A model generated the notes under the pieces. That model was not told where the DNA came from, ran no database searches, and saw nothing but the letters and a program-made list of their open reading frames with translations. This document shows, in pieces, positions 8,748 to 17,384 of a stretch of DNA of 64,000 bases; the first letter of the stretch is position 1; every line of letters begins with the position of its first letter. Made by a program: the position numbers and the translations under genes. The DNA is from Heliomicrobium gestii. Lineage in GTDB: Bacteria; Bacillota; Desulfitobacteriia; Heliobacteriales; Heliobacteriaceae. The stretch spans positions 124,001 through 188,000 of the forward strand of contig NZ_WXEX01000001.1 of assembly GCF_009877435.1 (NCBI RefSeq), given 5' to 3'.

Positions 8748-9635
8748 TTAGGAATTGCGCGGCGCTGTGGCGACGGAACGAATCACCCAGATATGCCCAT
8801 GGCCGTTGCCTGCCGGTTGGGTCAGTTCGACAAGGAAATCCAACTTGCCATGACGAACTCTTACCTTGGCGAGGGATTTGCCGCTGTCGTCCGATTGGCT
8901 GACGAGGCTAAAGCTGTCTTTTTCCGGTTCGAAACCCAGAGCGATGCCATCGACACGAGTCACTTCCAGTGGATCCAGTCGCCACTGCTGTTGTCCCTGT
9001 TGCGCATCGTTTTCGATATCGTTGATATTATTCGGCGGTGGAATCGGTCCTTGGCGGATCGTCAGTTCGTCAAAGAAGGGGAGAGGAAGAGCGATCTCCA
9101 TGTGACCGGCCAGGGATTCAATTTTCTGACCGTCCACAGTGAGTTGAACGCGTGCATAACCGAGCGAAGTGAAGCTGTTGACAAGGGAACCGATCAGCAG
9201 GGCTTCACCGGTTGAGCCCAGATTGCCCTGGCGGATCTCCCGTGAAAGGTTCACATCCAGTTGGGTGTCCTTGACAGCGACGCCGAGCAGGCGCGTTTGC
9301 GGCGGGATAAGCGTCATCAACGAGGTGTTTTTGGGGCCTTCTTTCAGGAATTCAAAAGTCTGGCGAACTTTTTCCTCGGCGCTGCCGCTGAGTGGGTGGT
9401 CTTCTTTGACCAGACGTTGCAAATCCTTATCGGGGAAAAAGATTCGAACGGTCGTTTCCGTTGCAGCAGCCGTTTTACCTGAGCCATCGGGCGCGGGAGA
9501 TGTCGCGTTTTCTATCGTGGCGTTCTGAGGCGCCCCTTGAGACATGCTGCAACCGGACAGGGCGATCACGATGAGGAGAACGATCAGTGTCAACGGGAGG
9601 GTGGAGCGGAGCAGGCGTTTCATGAAGGTGTCCAT
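8748..9635 (-). CDS. GerM-domain (sporulation/germination) lipoprotein
   Basis: 295 residues. The N-terminus is a lipoprotein signal ending in ALSGC, followed by a flexible Ala/Thr/Ser linker and a GerMN-like domain (about 60-190; motif VRIFFPDKD, then LDVNLS, GEALLIGSLVNSF). GerM-domain proteins act in the sporulating cell envelope in Bacillus, and similar domains occur in LpqB-type lipoproteins. The C-terminal 100 residues are not recognised. AGGAGG lies nine bases before the ATG at 9635. It probably sits on the outer face of the membrane. Domain identity is likely; a sporulation role is inferred from the family. Confidence 0.82.
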   Translation of the reverse strand: MDTFMKRLLRSTLPLTLIVLLIVIALSGCSMSQGAPQNATIENATSPAPDGSGKTAAATETTVRIFFPDKDLQRLVKEDHPLSGSAEEKVRQTFEFLKEGPKNTSLMTLIPPQTRLLGVAVKDTQLDVNLSREIRQGNLGSTGEALLIGSLVNSFTSLGYARVQLTVDGQKIESLAGHMEIALPLPFFDELTIRQGPIPPPNNINDIENDAQQGQQQWRLDPLEVTRVDGIALGFEPEKDSFSLVSQSDDSGKSLAKVRVRHGKLDFLVELTQPAGNGHGHIWVIRSVATAPRNS

Positions 9636-9815
9636 ACAGCCGGGCCTCCTTCCGAGTTGAGATGGGATCCTTGGGATACTGGATAATTTACCGATATTTT
9701 CGCCAAAAAGAGAAAAGAATCCTGCTGCCCCGGAGACAGATGGGCTGAAAGCATAGAATGGGTCGGCGGCAGAAGTGGGAGTAGTGGAGAATGATCGCGC
9801 GCCAGAGGCTGCGCG

Positions 9816-10670
9816 ATGAGAGAAGTGATGGATACAACAATGAAGGAATCAACGGAGCCGCAATCCTGTCTGGTCACGCAAGAGGGGACGCAGGAGGGCG
9901 CGCAAAAGCTGATGAACCGCTTATGGCAGATCTGTGCGAATCAGGCTGCTGCTGGAGAGGCCGGGTACCGGGCGCCGCTGCTGGCTGCTGCCCCGGTGAC
10001 CGATCACCGGGTCGAACGCCTGCGAGCCGCCCATCCCGAACTGGTTGATCCAGCGGCATGTCTGGCCGAGGCGCGCAGCATTATCGCCGTTTTTCTTCCC
10101 TTTCGGCAGGAACTTGTCCAAGCGAACCGGCGCGCCGATTATCCGACAGAATCATGGGCCCGCGGCTATGTCACCACGAACAGCCTGCTTGCGACGATCG
10201 CTTCCGAGATGGTCGAGGCGCTGGCGGAAGCCGGCATTGCCGCCGTGACGGCAATGCCAACCTACGATTTTGACAAGGAAGGGCTAACGGCGGCCTGGTC
10301 CCATAAACACATGGCCTGGGCCTGCGGGCTCGGCGAGTTTGGCCGGCACCAGATGCTGATCACACCGGCGGGAACGGCCGGCCGCTTCACCTCACTGGTC
10401 ATCGACGAGATCGTCACAGACAGACCAGGGATCTGGCGCCCCGAGACGGGCAGATTCGATCCGCCGGCGCCGCAACTGTGCCGGGAAGCGGCAGGTTGCC
10501 GGGCTTGCGAGCGCGCTTGCCCCACCGGCGCGCTGTCGACGACCCCCTTTGATCGCCATGCCTGTTACGCCTTTTTGCTGGAAGTCGATCAAGCCTATCC
10601 CGATCTGCCATTAAGCGATGTCTGTGGCTTTTGCGCTTGCGCCGGCCCTTGCGCGGTCATCTGTGACTGA
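9816..10670 (+). CDS. 4Fe-4S protein related to epoxyqueuosine reductase (QueG-like)
   Basis: 284 residues. The C-terminal quarter carries iron-sulfur motifs: CRACERACPTGAL (CxxCxxxCP), then HACYAF and CGFCACAGPCAVIC. The central part has the QueG-like stretch SHKHMAWACGLGEFG. The second cluster motif departs from CxxCxxxCP, having Cys-x-Cys and no CP, and the protein ends there, so it is shorter than true QueG. Three in-frame ATGs lie close together (9816, 9828, 9840); the first has AGAGG seven bases upstream. It is likely a reductase of the QueG-related ferredoxin group rather than QueG itself. No cobalamin-binding activity can be confirmed. Confidence 0.8.
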   Translation: MREVMDTTMKESTEPQSCLVTQEGTQEGAQKLMNRLWQICANQAAAGEAGYRAPLLAAAPVTDHRVERLRAAHPELVDPAACLAEARSIIAVFLPFRQELVQANRRADYPTESWARGYVTTNSLLATIASEMVEALAEAGIAAVTAMPTYDFDKEGLTAAWSHKHMAWACGLGEFGRHQMLITPAGTAGRFTSLVIDEIVTDRPGIWRPETGRFDPPAPQLCREAAGCRACERACPTGALSTTPFDRHACYAFLLEVDQAYPDLPLSDVCGFCACAGPCAVICD

Positions 10671-10687
10671 GAGCGCATAGTTTCGCC

Positions 10688-10717
10688 TTTCCAAGGTTGA
10701 ATCGAAGGTTGTATAAT
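10688..10717 (+). promoter_or_regulatory. Candidate sigma-A promoter of the globin-coupled chemoreceptor
   Basis: A perfect TATAAT at 10712-10717 with a weak TTTCCA 18 bases upstream. The predicted start falls inside the 8-bp repeats that follow. Confidence 0.55.
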
Positions 10718-10719
10718 AT

Positions 10720-10751
10720 CAGGTAGACAGGTAGACAGGTAGACAGGTAGA
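10720..10751 (+). repeat. Four tandem copies of an 8-bp repeat (CAGGTAGA)
   Basis: Four exact head-to-tail copies between the -10 box and the ribosome site of the chemoreceptor gene. Change in copy number would shift the promoter-to-gene distance and the 5' leader. Confidence 0.9.
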
Positions 10752-10772
10752 CAAGGAGATGGGGGGAACGAT

Positions 10773-12065
10773 ATGTTTTTCGGCCGAAACCAGAGCGGTC
10801 CGGTAACGATACCAGCCAACATGTCCATCAACGTATCCGGCGATGAGGCCCGGGTGGCGAAGCAGTTGCTCAACCTCAGCACGCGCGATCTGGCGTTGCT
10901 GGCGGAACTGCGCCCGTTGATCGAGCCTCGCCTGGACGAAGTGGCAAACAACTTTTACAAGCAGCTCCTTGCGATCCCTGAACTGAAAACGTTTATTGAA
11001 ACCCACTCGACAGTGGATAAGCTGCGGGTAACCTTCAAGGGATATCTGAAGAGCCTGTTCACGGACAAGGTGGATGATCAGTATATCGGACAACGCCAAA
11101 AGATCGGTCACGTCCACAACCGGATCAAGCTGCCGGCTTATTGGTATACGGCCTCCTACCAGGCGCTCTTCAACGCCATCCTCCCCATTTTGGACGAGGT
11201 GAAAGACAAGGCGAGGGCTATGGAAATCAATACGGCCATGCAGCGCCTGACCAATCTGGATCAGCAGACGGTCATGTCCTCCTACATCACCGACTACATG
11301 AAAGAGATTGACAAGAAGGAAGACCTGGAACTGGCGCTCAACGACATCCAAATCCTGCAGAACCGGGTCAACGACTCCAGCCAGACCTTGGCGGCCACCG
11401 CCGAAGAAACGGCGGCCTCGGCAGCCGAGATGGCCTCGGCTGCGCAGCGGATCGCCCAAAACGCCGTTCAGGCCACCCAATTTGCCAGCCAGGTCAATCA
11501 GTTGGCTGAAAGCGGCGAGAAACGGATCCAACAGACCGGCACGGCGATTGAAAACCTCAACGGCCTGATCCAAGGCATGCAAGACAAGATCAAGGCCCTT
11601 GACGAGAGCTCCGAGAAGATCGAATCGATCGCCGGCGTGATCCAGGGTATCGCCACACAGACAAACCTGCTCTCCCTGAACGCCGCCATTGAGGCGGCGC
11701 GGGCCGGTGAATCGGGGCGCGGCTTCACCGTTGTCGCCAACGAGGTGAAGAAATTGGCGGGCTTCTCGGAGCAATCCGTCCAGGAGATCGCCGAGATGAT
11801 CCAGATCTCCCGCCAGCACACCCTGGAGGTCTCCCAGGCGATGGTCGAAACGAGCAAGGCGATGGACGCGGCCTCCCAGCAGGCGTCCGATGTTGTTCGC
11901 AGCTTCGGTGAGATCATCAAGTCCATCGGCAACAACCAGGATAAGGTGCAATCGATCGCCACCGAGATTGAGAGTTTGACGACGACCTCCAGGCAGATCG
12001 AAGAAGCCTCTGACGAGGTGGCCCGGTCTGCAGAGGCGCTCTCTGTCATGGCTATCAACCGGTAA
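10773..12065 (+). CDS. Globin-coupled methyl-accepting chemotaxis protein (HemAT-like)
   Basis: 430 residues with no transmembrane segment. The N-terminal 180 residues match a globin-coupled sensor domain; the likely haem-binding proximal histidine is in [16 protein letters not shown] (about 112-114). The C-terminal half is a methyl-accepting signalling domain with the hairpin-tip signature [20 protein letters not shown]. Cytoplasmic HemAT proteins bind O2 and signal to CheA, which fits an anaerobe avoiding oxygen. GGGGGG lies six bases before the ATG, and AAGGAG somewhat further. The leader holds an unusual 8-bp tandem repeat. A hairpin terminator follows, so the gene is monocistronic. Confidence 0.92.
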   Translation: MFFGRNQSGPVTIPANMSINVSGDEARVAKQLLNLSTRDLALLAELRPLIEPRLDEVANNFYKQLLAIPELKTFIETHSTVDKLRVTFKGYLKSLFTDKVDDQYIGQRQKIGHVHNRIKLPAYWYTASYQALFNAILPILDEVKDKARAMEINTAMQRLTNLDQQTVMSSYITDYMKEIDKKEDLELALNDIQILQNRVNDSSQTLAATAEETAASAAEMASAAQRIAQNAVQATQFASQVNQLAESGEKRIQQTGTAIENLNGLIQGMQDKIKALDESSEKIESIAGVIQGIATQTNLLSLNAAIEAARAGESGRGFTVVANEVKKLAGFSEQSVQEIAEMIQISRQHTLEVSQAMVETSKAMDAASQQASDVVRSFGEIIKSIGNNQDKVQSIATEIESLTTTSRQIEEASDEVARSAEALSVMAINR

Positions 12066-12093
12066 CCTCAAGAGTTTATCGATGCGAATGAAG

Positions 12094-12138
12094 AAAGTCA
12101 CGGACCTCTGCTGAGAGGGCGTGGCTTTTCTTTTTTAT
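12094..12138 (+). terminator. Terminator of the chemoreceptor gene
   Basis: Stem AAAGTCACG/CGTGGCTTT with one wobble pair, extended by CTC/GAG, then TTTTCTTTTTT. Confidence 0.75.
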
Positions 12139-12264
12139 CGCTCGGTTTCATGGTTCCCCTGACCAGTCAGGTCAACAATCAAAGGGTTGCAGATGCCGCA
12201 AATCCGCTTTTGCGGGAAAAGGCGTGAAGTGGCAAGGGTTAGCTGGACGAGGGGAGGAAGGGTG

Positions 12265-13506
12265 TTGCGGGAAGGACTGCGCTGTAAAGCCATACTGCTC
12301 CTGCTAACGATGGTCATAGCCGTTGCTGCTGTGGCAACAGGCTGCGGGTGGAAGAACGGAACCGGATCTGGATCGGGAACAGAATCAGGGGGCGCCCATG
12401 ACGTTTCAGAAAACAGGGGAAACCCGGTGGTCACACCGCTACCACAGTCGACGACTATCCTTTTGGCTGCGACAGGCGATGTGCTGATCCATGATTCGAT
12501 GATCGCTGCAGGTCAGGAGGCGGACGGAAGCTACCGGTTTGAACACTTTTTCGCCAAGATCAAGCCTTACATCCAGGCCGCCGATGTGGCTGTCGCCGAC
12601 TTTGAGGGCACCATGGCCGGCGCCGACCGGGGCTTTTCCGGTTATCCGCTCTTCAGTTGTCCCGATGCGATGGCGACCGCCCTGGCAGACACCGGATTTG
12701 ACGTGATCACTGTCGCCGGGAATCACATCCTCGACAAAGGGGCCGCCGGCGCGATGCAGACGGTTAACCGCATCGAGGAGAACGGCATCGTCCCAGTCGG
12801 CGCTTTTCGCAGCGCCGAAGAGCAAAGCCGCATCACCACCCGCGAGATCCGAGGAGTAAAACTTGCCTTTTTGGCCTACACCTACGGAACAAATGGCATT
12901 CCCATCCCACCGGACAAGCCCTGGCTGGTCAACCTGCTCGACGCCAATGCGCTGGAGCGTGATGTGGCCGAGGCGAGAAGGCTGGGCGTCGATTTTGTCG
13001 TCGCCTCACTGCACATGGGGGAAGAGTACCAGCGGACGCCGAACGCCTTTCAGAAGGAGTGGGTCGGCCGGGCTGTCAAAGCCGGTGTCGATGTGATCCT
13101 CGGCAGCCATCCCCATGTGCTCCAGCCTTTTGAAAAGCGGAAAGGCGGCGACAAGGACGTTTTCGTCATCTACTCGCTGGGGAACTTCATCTCAGCCCAG
13201 AAGGGGCGTTACCGCGACGCCGGGGCGATCCTCTATATCCCTCTGGAAAAAGGAACCGATGGCGCCGGCAAGGCCTATACCCGCATCGGCGAGATCCGCT
13301 ACGCGCCGGTCTGGACAGACCGGTACAACCGGCGGGGCCGGCAGGATTACCGGGCGTTGCCTGTCGCCGACGCGTTGCGGGACTGGCGGGAAAAGGCCGA
13401 TCCGTTGCTCACAGCAGAGGATGCGGCCATGCTCCAGCAGGCCTGGGAGGATACGACGGCACACCTTGGAGCCGGTTATGTCGAGTCGGTGGAAGGCCTG
13501 AAATAA
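12265..13506 (+). CDS. CapA/PgsA-family metallophosphatase-like lipoprotein
   Basis: About 413 residues. Starts at a TTG seven bases after GGGGAGG; a GTG three bases earlier is also possible. The signal peptide ends in the lipobox VATGC, followed by a Gly/Ser linker. The body is a PGA_cap domain with GDVLIHDSMI, ADFEGTMAG, AGNHILDKG and LGSHPHVLQP, the metal-binding set of this calcineurin-like family. CapA is part of poly-gamma-glutamate export in Bacillus anthracis, but stand-alone CapA-like lipoproteins are common in Clostridia and no capB, capC or capD lies nearby. A capsule role is therefore not supported. The gene ends at a strong terminator. Confidence 0.88.
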   Translation: MREGLRCKAILLLLTMVIAVAAVATGCGWKNGTGSGSGTESGGAHDVSENRGNPVVTPLPQSTTILLAATGDVLIHDSMIAAGQEADGSYRFEHFFAKIKPYIQAADVAVADFEGTMAGADRGFSGYPLFSCPDAMATALADTGFDVITVAGNHILDKGAAGAMQTVNRIEENGIVPVGAFRSAEEQSRITTREIRGVKLAFLAYTYGTNGIPIPPDKPWLVNLLDANALERDVAEARRLGVDFVVASLHMGEEYQRTPNAFQKEWVGRAVKAGVDVILGSHPHVLQPFEKRKGGDKDVFVIYSLGNFISAQKGRYRDAGAILYIPLEKGTDGAGKAYTRIGEIRYAPVWTDRYNRRGRQDYRALPVADALRDWREKADPLLTAEDAAMLQQAWEDTTAHLGAGYVESVEGLK

Positions 13507-13513
13507 TGAATGA

Positions 13514-13550
13514 AAAGCCACGCATGCGCTATGGCGGTGCGTGGCTTTAT
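13514..13550 (+). terminator. Terminator of the CapA-like gene
   Basis: Perfect 11-bp stem AAAGCCACGCA/TGCGTGGCTTT directly after the stop codon, with a short T-rich tail. It may also act on the minus strand for the convergent membrane gene. Confidence 0.75.
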
Positions 13551-13595
13551 TCTTGCAAGGGGTTCGGGGTGGGGCCGAATGGCGCGAAGGGCCGC

Positions 13596-14591
13596 TTACA
13601 GATTTCTTTCATGGAGGTATCCACCGGTCGCGCCAATCGATGCAAGGCGGGCAAATATGAGGAGAAAGACCGCTGTCTGTTGCAGCAGGAAGGCGCCGGA
13701 CACTCCCGTGATTCCCCTGGAAGGCCCGTGTTGGATCGCCCACAGCACAAGGCAAAATCCCATGAGGAAGGCGGCTTGCAGGCTGAACCGGATCAGGAGC
13801 AGGAATGCCATGTGGCGAGACAGCCCGGAAAGGGTGGAAAGGAGAACCGTCAGTGCGCTACCTTTCCGGTCTGATGTTGCGGCAACTAGGCGCCAGCGTG
13901 AGGTATCGCCAAAGAGGGTGAGGAGATCAACCAGCGCCATCAGAACGATGACAAAAAGCAAGGCGATCAGAATGGCAGGGAGTGGCGACCAGGGAACGGC
14001 GTCGATCCAGCCGGCAGTCTTTTGGCAGAGCCACCAGAGGAACAACCAGGCGGGCGCCAGCCAGAGAGAGAGCGAGAAGCTGGCCAAACCCCGGCGGCTG
14101 ATGCCCTCAAAAAACGTCTTGATCAGGCCGGAACGGTGTCGTGGAAAGACGAGACGGTGCCGGAGAGCCGACCAGATGCCAGCCTGCCAGAAAGGGCTGA
14201 GCAGGAGGTACAGGACGAGGGGCATCCATTGCAGGGTTCGCCAGATGCTCCCGGCGACCGTCGTCGAGAAGGGCAGCATCAGGTCGTGATAGAGGGAAAT
14301 CTGCATGGCATCCCAGTCGTGAGGAGCGCTCCCTGCCACGAGTGAAAGGGCGGTCGGAATAGCGGCAGCGCTATCGCCCACAGGCGCCGATAGGGTTGCC
14401 GGTGACGATAGCGCCGCAGGCGGAGGCAAGGCAGTGGCCAGATAGGAAAAAAGGGGGATCAACAAAGGAAGCAATAGAATCACTTGAAACAGCCAGGTCA
14501 TAAGGGCGACAGGCCAGAGAGAGAAGGACAGTCGAAGACCGGTCTGGCTGAGGGACCATAGGTGCGCCAGGAAGATCACCTCCTGGTTCAT
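13596..14591 (-). CDS. Hypothetical polytopic membrane protein
   Basis: 331 residues with about six hydrophobic segments, a large loop (about 55-100) rich in Ala, Pro and Ser, and a cytoplasmic-looking basic stretch RHRLVFPRHR. I recognise no family. The ATG at 14591 has no clear ribosome site; an AGGAGG lies inside the first codons, so translation may begin a few codons later at a non-ATG codon. It stands between the CapA-like gene (convergent) and the small glycine-zipper gene on the same strand. Possible transport or envelope role cannot be assigned. Confidence 0.7.
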   Translation of the reverse strand: MNQEVIFLAHLWSLSQTGLRLSFSLWPVALMTWLFQVILLLPLLIPLFSYLATALPPPAALSSPATLSAPVGDSAAAIPTALSLVAGSAPHDWDAMQISLYHDLMLPFSTTVAGSIWRTLQWMPLVLYLLLSPFWQAGIWSALRHRLVFPRHRSGLIKTFFEGISRRGLASFSLSLWLAPAWLFLWWLCQKTAGWIDAVPWSPLPAILIALLFVIVLMALVDLLTLFGDTSRWRLVAATSDRKGSALTVLLSTLSGLSRHMAFLLLIRFSLQAAFLMGFCLVLWAIQHGPSRGITGVSGAFLLQQTAVFLLIFARLASIGATGGYLHERNL

Positions 14592-14629
14592 CCTATGGCT
14601 GCTTCAGATTGGTCAGACCGGAAAAGTGA

Positions 14630-15088
14630 CTAATCGGGGATGAATCCGATGCCATTCGGGTGGTGATTCTCAAGGACAGTCGAAACCCAATCCACTTGCG
14701 ATTCTGTACAGGAGATCATGACGACGACATCGGCTTTGGCATTTCCCTGTTTCTTCCGTTTATTCCCGACGGCGAGGTCAAGCAAGAGTCCCACAATAAA
14801 ACCTACGGTTAGTCCGATCAGCCCCCAAATGATCGGCCCCCATGCCAAAACATACCCATAGATCACACCGAGAACCATCGCCGCTGACCCCAGCACAGTC
14901 GCGCCGTCAAAAATGCTGATTCCATCGGCTCTGTAAATGGTATCCATGATCTTGCCCTTGTTCGAACTCATTTTTAGTGGAACCGCGAGGATGTTCTCTT
15001 TGGAGATCCCCTTTTCCTCCAACTCCGATAAGGCCAACTCGAGGAATAAGCTTTGTTCGAAGGTGGCCACGACGTACAACCTGGTCAC
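14630..15088 (-). CDS. Small glycine-rich two-TM membrane protein, copy 1
   Basis: 152 residues. A soluble N-terminal part is followed by a glycine-rich double hydrophobic hairpin (about 65-110) and a soluble tail. It is a paralogue of the protein at 15972-16442: both share the pattern IMDTIYRADGISIFDG / VIDTMYKSDGLSLFDG before the membrane hairpin. It follows the TM2-like gene by six bp, so they are surely co-transcribed. The start is GTG at 15088, or a TTG nine bases on that has a better placed GGAG. The general plan (soluble flank, glycine zipper, soluble flank) recalls general stress protein 17M-like and glycine-zipper proteins. Function unknown. Confidence 0.78.
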   Translation of the reverse strand: MTRLYVVATFEQSLFLELALSELEEKGISKENILAVPLKMSSNKGKIMDTIYRADGISIFDGATVLGSAAMVLGVIYGYVLAWGPIIWGLIGLTVGFIVGLLLDLAVGNKRKKQGNAKADVVVMISCTESQVDWVSTVLENHHPNGIGFIPD

Positions 15089-15094
15089 TCCAGA

Positions 15095-15868
15095 CTATAC
15101 CGGCTTCTTGAAAGCCTGGCTTTGATATTGAGAAGAAAGAAATCGAGCCTGTTCATACTCAAAGAGCTTGTTGTACTCGACCGCGTTCACGTAGGAATCG
15201 TATATGGAAAAACAATAGATCGATGGCATAAACAGCAGCCATTGAGGATCAACGATGGTTTTGACCTGGTCGAAAGCGCCAATGGCCGAATAGTGAACCC
15301 CCTCCATCAGGTGCGAAAAATAGGTGATGGCGATCCACCAGATCAACACGAAAAAGCCAGTGGGCAGCCGGTGGGTGTAGAGATGTCCCAAACCGGGCAT
15401 AAACACTGACCAGGCCGCTGCTATCCAGGGATTTCTTTTATCTAAATAATTGATTTCAAAAGAATCTATCTTAAAAGGAACGACAGCGGAGCGCGCTCTC
15501 TGGGCCAAAATAGTAAATTTATTCAAATCGATTGTAGACCGATAACTATCCCATAGGGCATAAACGAAGACTGACGAATAAAGGAGCAACCAGCGAGCAT
15601 TAACGGTTCCGCCAAGTAAATCCAGTTGTCCCGTAAAAGAGTAAAGAATCGCCAAATTTATCTTAGCTTCTACATTGATGACAATCTCCCAAATAATCAG
15701 CAAAAAGCCTTTGATGTAACTCCCCAAAAATATTTGACCAAACCCTGGAAACAAAGCGGAAAGCCACAGGGTAACCCAGGGGTTCCGCAGATGCAGGTGG
15801 TTTGTCGCTAACGTTGATACATGAACCAAAGGTCGACGGGCATTTTTCGTCGATGGGATTTTTTCCAT
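15095..15868 (-). CDS. TM2-like polytopic membrane protein with internal duplication, copy 1
   Basis: About 257 residues, made of two similar halves. Each half opens with NPW, then a WSxxxPGxG hydrophobic segment and a second segment (first half LRNPWVTLWLSALFPGFGQI, second half NPWIAAAWSVFMPGLGH). It is a paralogue of the divergent gene at 16517-17293. The start is the ATG at 15868, eight bases after AAGGA, rather than the upstream TTG. The repeated PGxGxxxxGxxxKG pattern is like TM2-type small membrane domains. Its neighbours are two glycine-zipper proteins and the germination operon. Function is not known. Confidence 0.8.
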   Translation of the reverse strand: MEKIPSTKNARRPLVHVSTLATNHLHLRNPWVTLWLSALFPGFGQIFLGSYIKGFLLIIWEIVINVEAKINLAILYSFTGQLDLLGGTVNARWLLLYSSVFVYALWDSYRSTIDLNKFTILAQRARSAVVPFKIDSFEINYLDKRNPWIAAAWSVFMPGLGHLYTHRLPTGFFVLIWWIAITYFSHLMEGVHYSAIGAFDQVKTIVDPQWLLFMPSIYCFSIYDSYVNAVEYNKLFEYEQARFLSSQYQSQAFKKPV

Positions 15869-15971
15869 AGGTCTTTTCCTTGTCAAAACGTTTTTTATTG
15901 TACGTTTATTTGGTCAATCCATGGTTGGAATATACCGGATATCAGGGCGGGTTGGGGATGGACAAACCGGC

Positions 15972-16442
15972 TTAGGAGCGTTGCGGCGGAAAAGCGCCCA
16001 GAGCAACCGCTTGATATTCTCGAAGTATCGCCTCGGCCCTTTCCTGTTCGATCTCCGAAGCGCATGCCACAGAGATGATGATCTCCCCCGAAGGGCCGCA
16101 ATCGTTGTGACGCACATTTTGGCCTAGCTTTTTGTCGATCAAATACCCGATGCCTGCGCCGAGCAAGAATCCGATGATCCCGAGGGCAACGGGACCGATA
16201 TACACGACAGAGCCGAAAATAACGCCGAGCAACATGCCGATCGTGGCAGACATGGTCATACCGTCAAACAAACTAAGTCCGTCCGACTTATACATCGTAT
16301 CGATGACACGGGGGGTTGCTTTCACCGCGGCGTCAAGGGGAACGACGCGCACTTGGTCGCCATGAAAGCCATTTTCCTGCAACGCATAAATCCCCAACTC
16401 GGTCTTCAGAGAAGTCTTGAACAACCCGTAGATCACCTGCAT
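15972..16442 (-). CDS. Small glycine-rich two-TM membrane protein, copy 2
   Basis: 156 residues and paralogous to the protein at 14630-15088, with the same order: soluble alpha/beta-like flank, the motif VIDTMYKSDGLSLFDG, a glycine-rich membrane hairpin (GMLLGVIFGSVVYIGPVALG), and a soluble tail. GGTGAT precedes the ATG. It heads the minus-strand run that continues into the TM2-like gene and copy 1, and faces the divergent TM2-like gene across 74 bp, so a shared control region is likely. Function unknown. Confidence 0.78.
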   Translation of the reverse strand: MQVIYGLFKTSLKTELGIYALQENGFHGDQVRVVPLDAAVKATPRVIDTMYKSDGLSLFDGMTMSATIGMLLGVIFGSVVYIGPVALGIIGFLLGAGIGYLIDKKLGQNVRHNDCGPSGEIIISVACASEIEQERAEAILREYQAVALGAFPPQRS

Positions 16443-16516
16443 ATGATCACCGCATTTAGTATAAACGAAAAAAACAGGGCTATTCTAAGAAACAAAATCG
16501 CTTTGGGGGATGGGCC

Positions 16517-17293
16517 ATGACTCAGTTCCGCATCAAGCGAATGCAAATGACCGGCATATCGATCGGGATCTTTCACAAAAAAACCCCCTGGATGGCCGCC
16601 TGGTGGTCAGCAGCCCTCCCCGGTCTGGGACATATCTGCCTGGGCGAGTATTTTAAGGGCTTCATTCTTTTAACCTGGGAAGCCTATGTCAATACAAAGG
16701 CCCATGTGAATATGGCCATATTGTATACCTTTACCGGGGATTTCCAAGCCGCTCACGATGTTATCGATGAGGGGTGGGCGCTCGTTTATGTTTCTATTTT
16801 TTGTTTTGCCATCTTTGATGGGTATCGCATGACCATTGAGTTAAATACTTATGCCGATCTGGAACGCAAACAGAAAAACCGGCAGTTTCAGTTTGCCAAA
16901 TACTCTATCTGGGGTGTCAATTATTTAAGCCACAAAAATCCATGGGCAGCGGCGGGTTGGTCCGCCTTGTTTGCCGGTTTTGGACACATTTACAACATGA
17001 AGACCTTGAAGGGCATTATCCTCTTAGGTTGGTTGGTGGTCATCATTCACTTATCCCATTTCCCGCAAGGTGTGATCTATACATTGACCGGTCGCTTTGA
17101 AGAAACGCGCAACCTGGTGGACTATCATTGGCTGATGTTCTTTCCGTCGATTTACGTGTTCGGCATCTGGGATGCCTATAACGATGCGGTAGAAATGAAC
17201 AAGCTCTTCGAAGAGGCCTTCAAGGGACATCTCAGAGAGCGCTTTAGCGGGGGGAAGAAAGCACATAAATTCAGCATCGGAGGCAATAACTAG
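16517..17293 (+). CDS. TM2-like polytopic membrane protein with internal duplication, copy 2
   Basis: 258 residues, paralogue of the product of 15095-15868. Two halves repeat: TPWMAAWWSAALPGLGHICL and NPWAAAGWSALFAGFGHIYN, each followed by KG, a hydrophobic segment, a YTFTG/YTLTG motif and a (F/Y)xFxIxDxY stretch. GGGGGA precedes the ATG. It lies 91 bp upstream of the gerA-type gene on the same strand with no visible terminator between, so it may be read with the germination operon. A role at the spore membrane is an inference from position only. Confidence 0.8.
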   Translation: MTQFRIKRMQMTGISIGIFHKKTPWMAAWWSAALPGLGHICLGEYFKGFILLTWEAYVNTKAHVNMAILYTFTGDFQAAHDVIDEGWALVYVSIFCFAIFDGYRMTIELNTYADLERKQKNRQFQFAKYSIWGVNYLSHKNPWAAAGWSALFAGFGHIYNMKTLKGIILLGWLVVIIHLSHFPQGVIYTLTGRFEETRNLVDYHWLMFFPSIYVFGIWDAYNDAVEMNKLFEEAFKGHLRERFSGGKKAHKFSIGGNN

Positions 17294-17384
17294 TTTGGAT
17301 TAGGGGAGCAGCAATTCAATCAGAAATTGAGTCCAGGCTGCGAGGAAAATTCATAGGAACTCGATCGCAGAAAGGATTGCAGCC

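Noticed and set aside
10719-12101. 460-codon open frame on the minus strand
   Set aside because: It is antisense to the chemoreceptor gene and arises from its GC-rich codon bias; no ribosome site and no family motif.
12265-13506. Poly-gamma-glutamate capsule locus
   Set aside because: Only a CapA-like lipoprotein is present; no capB, capC or depolymerase genes flank it.
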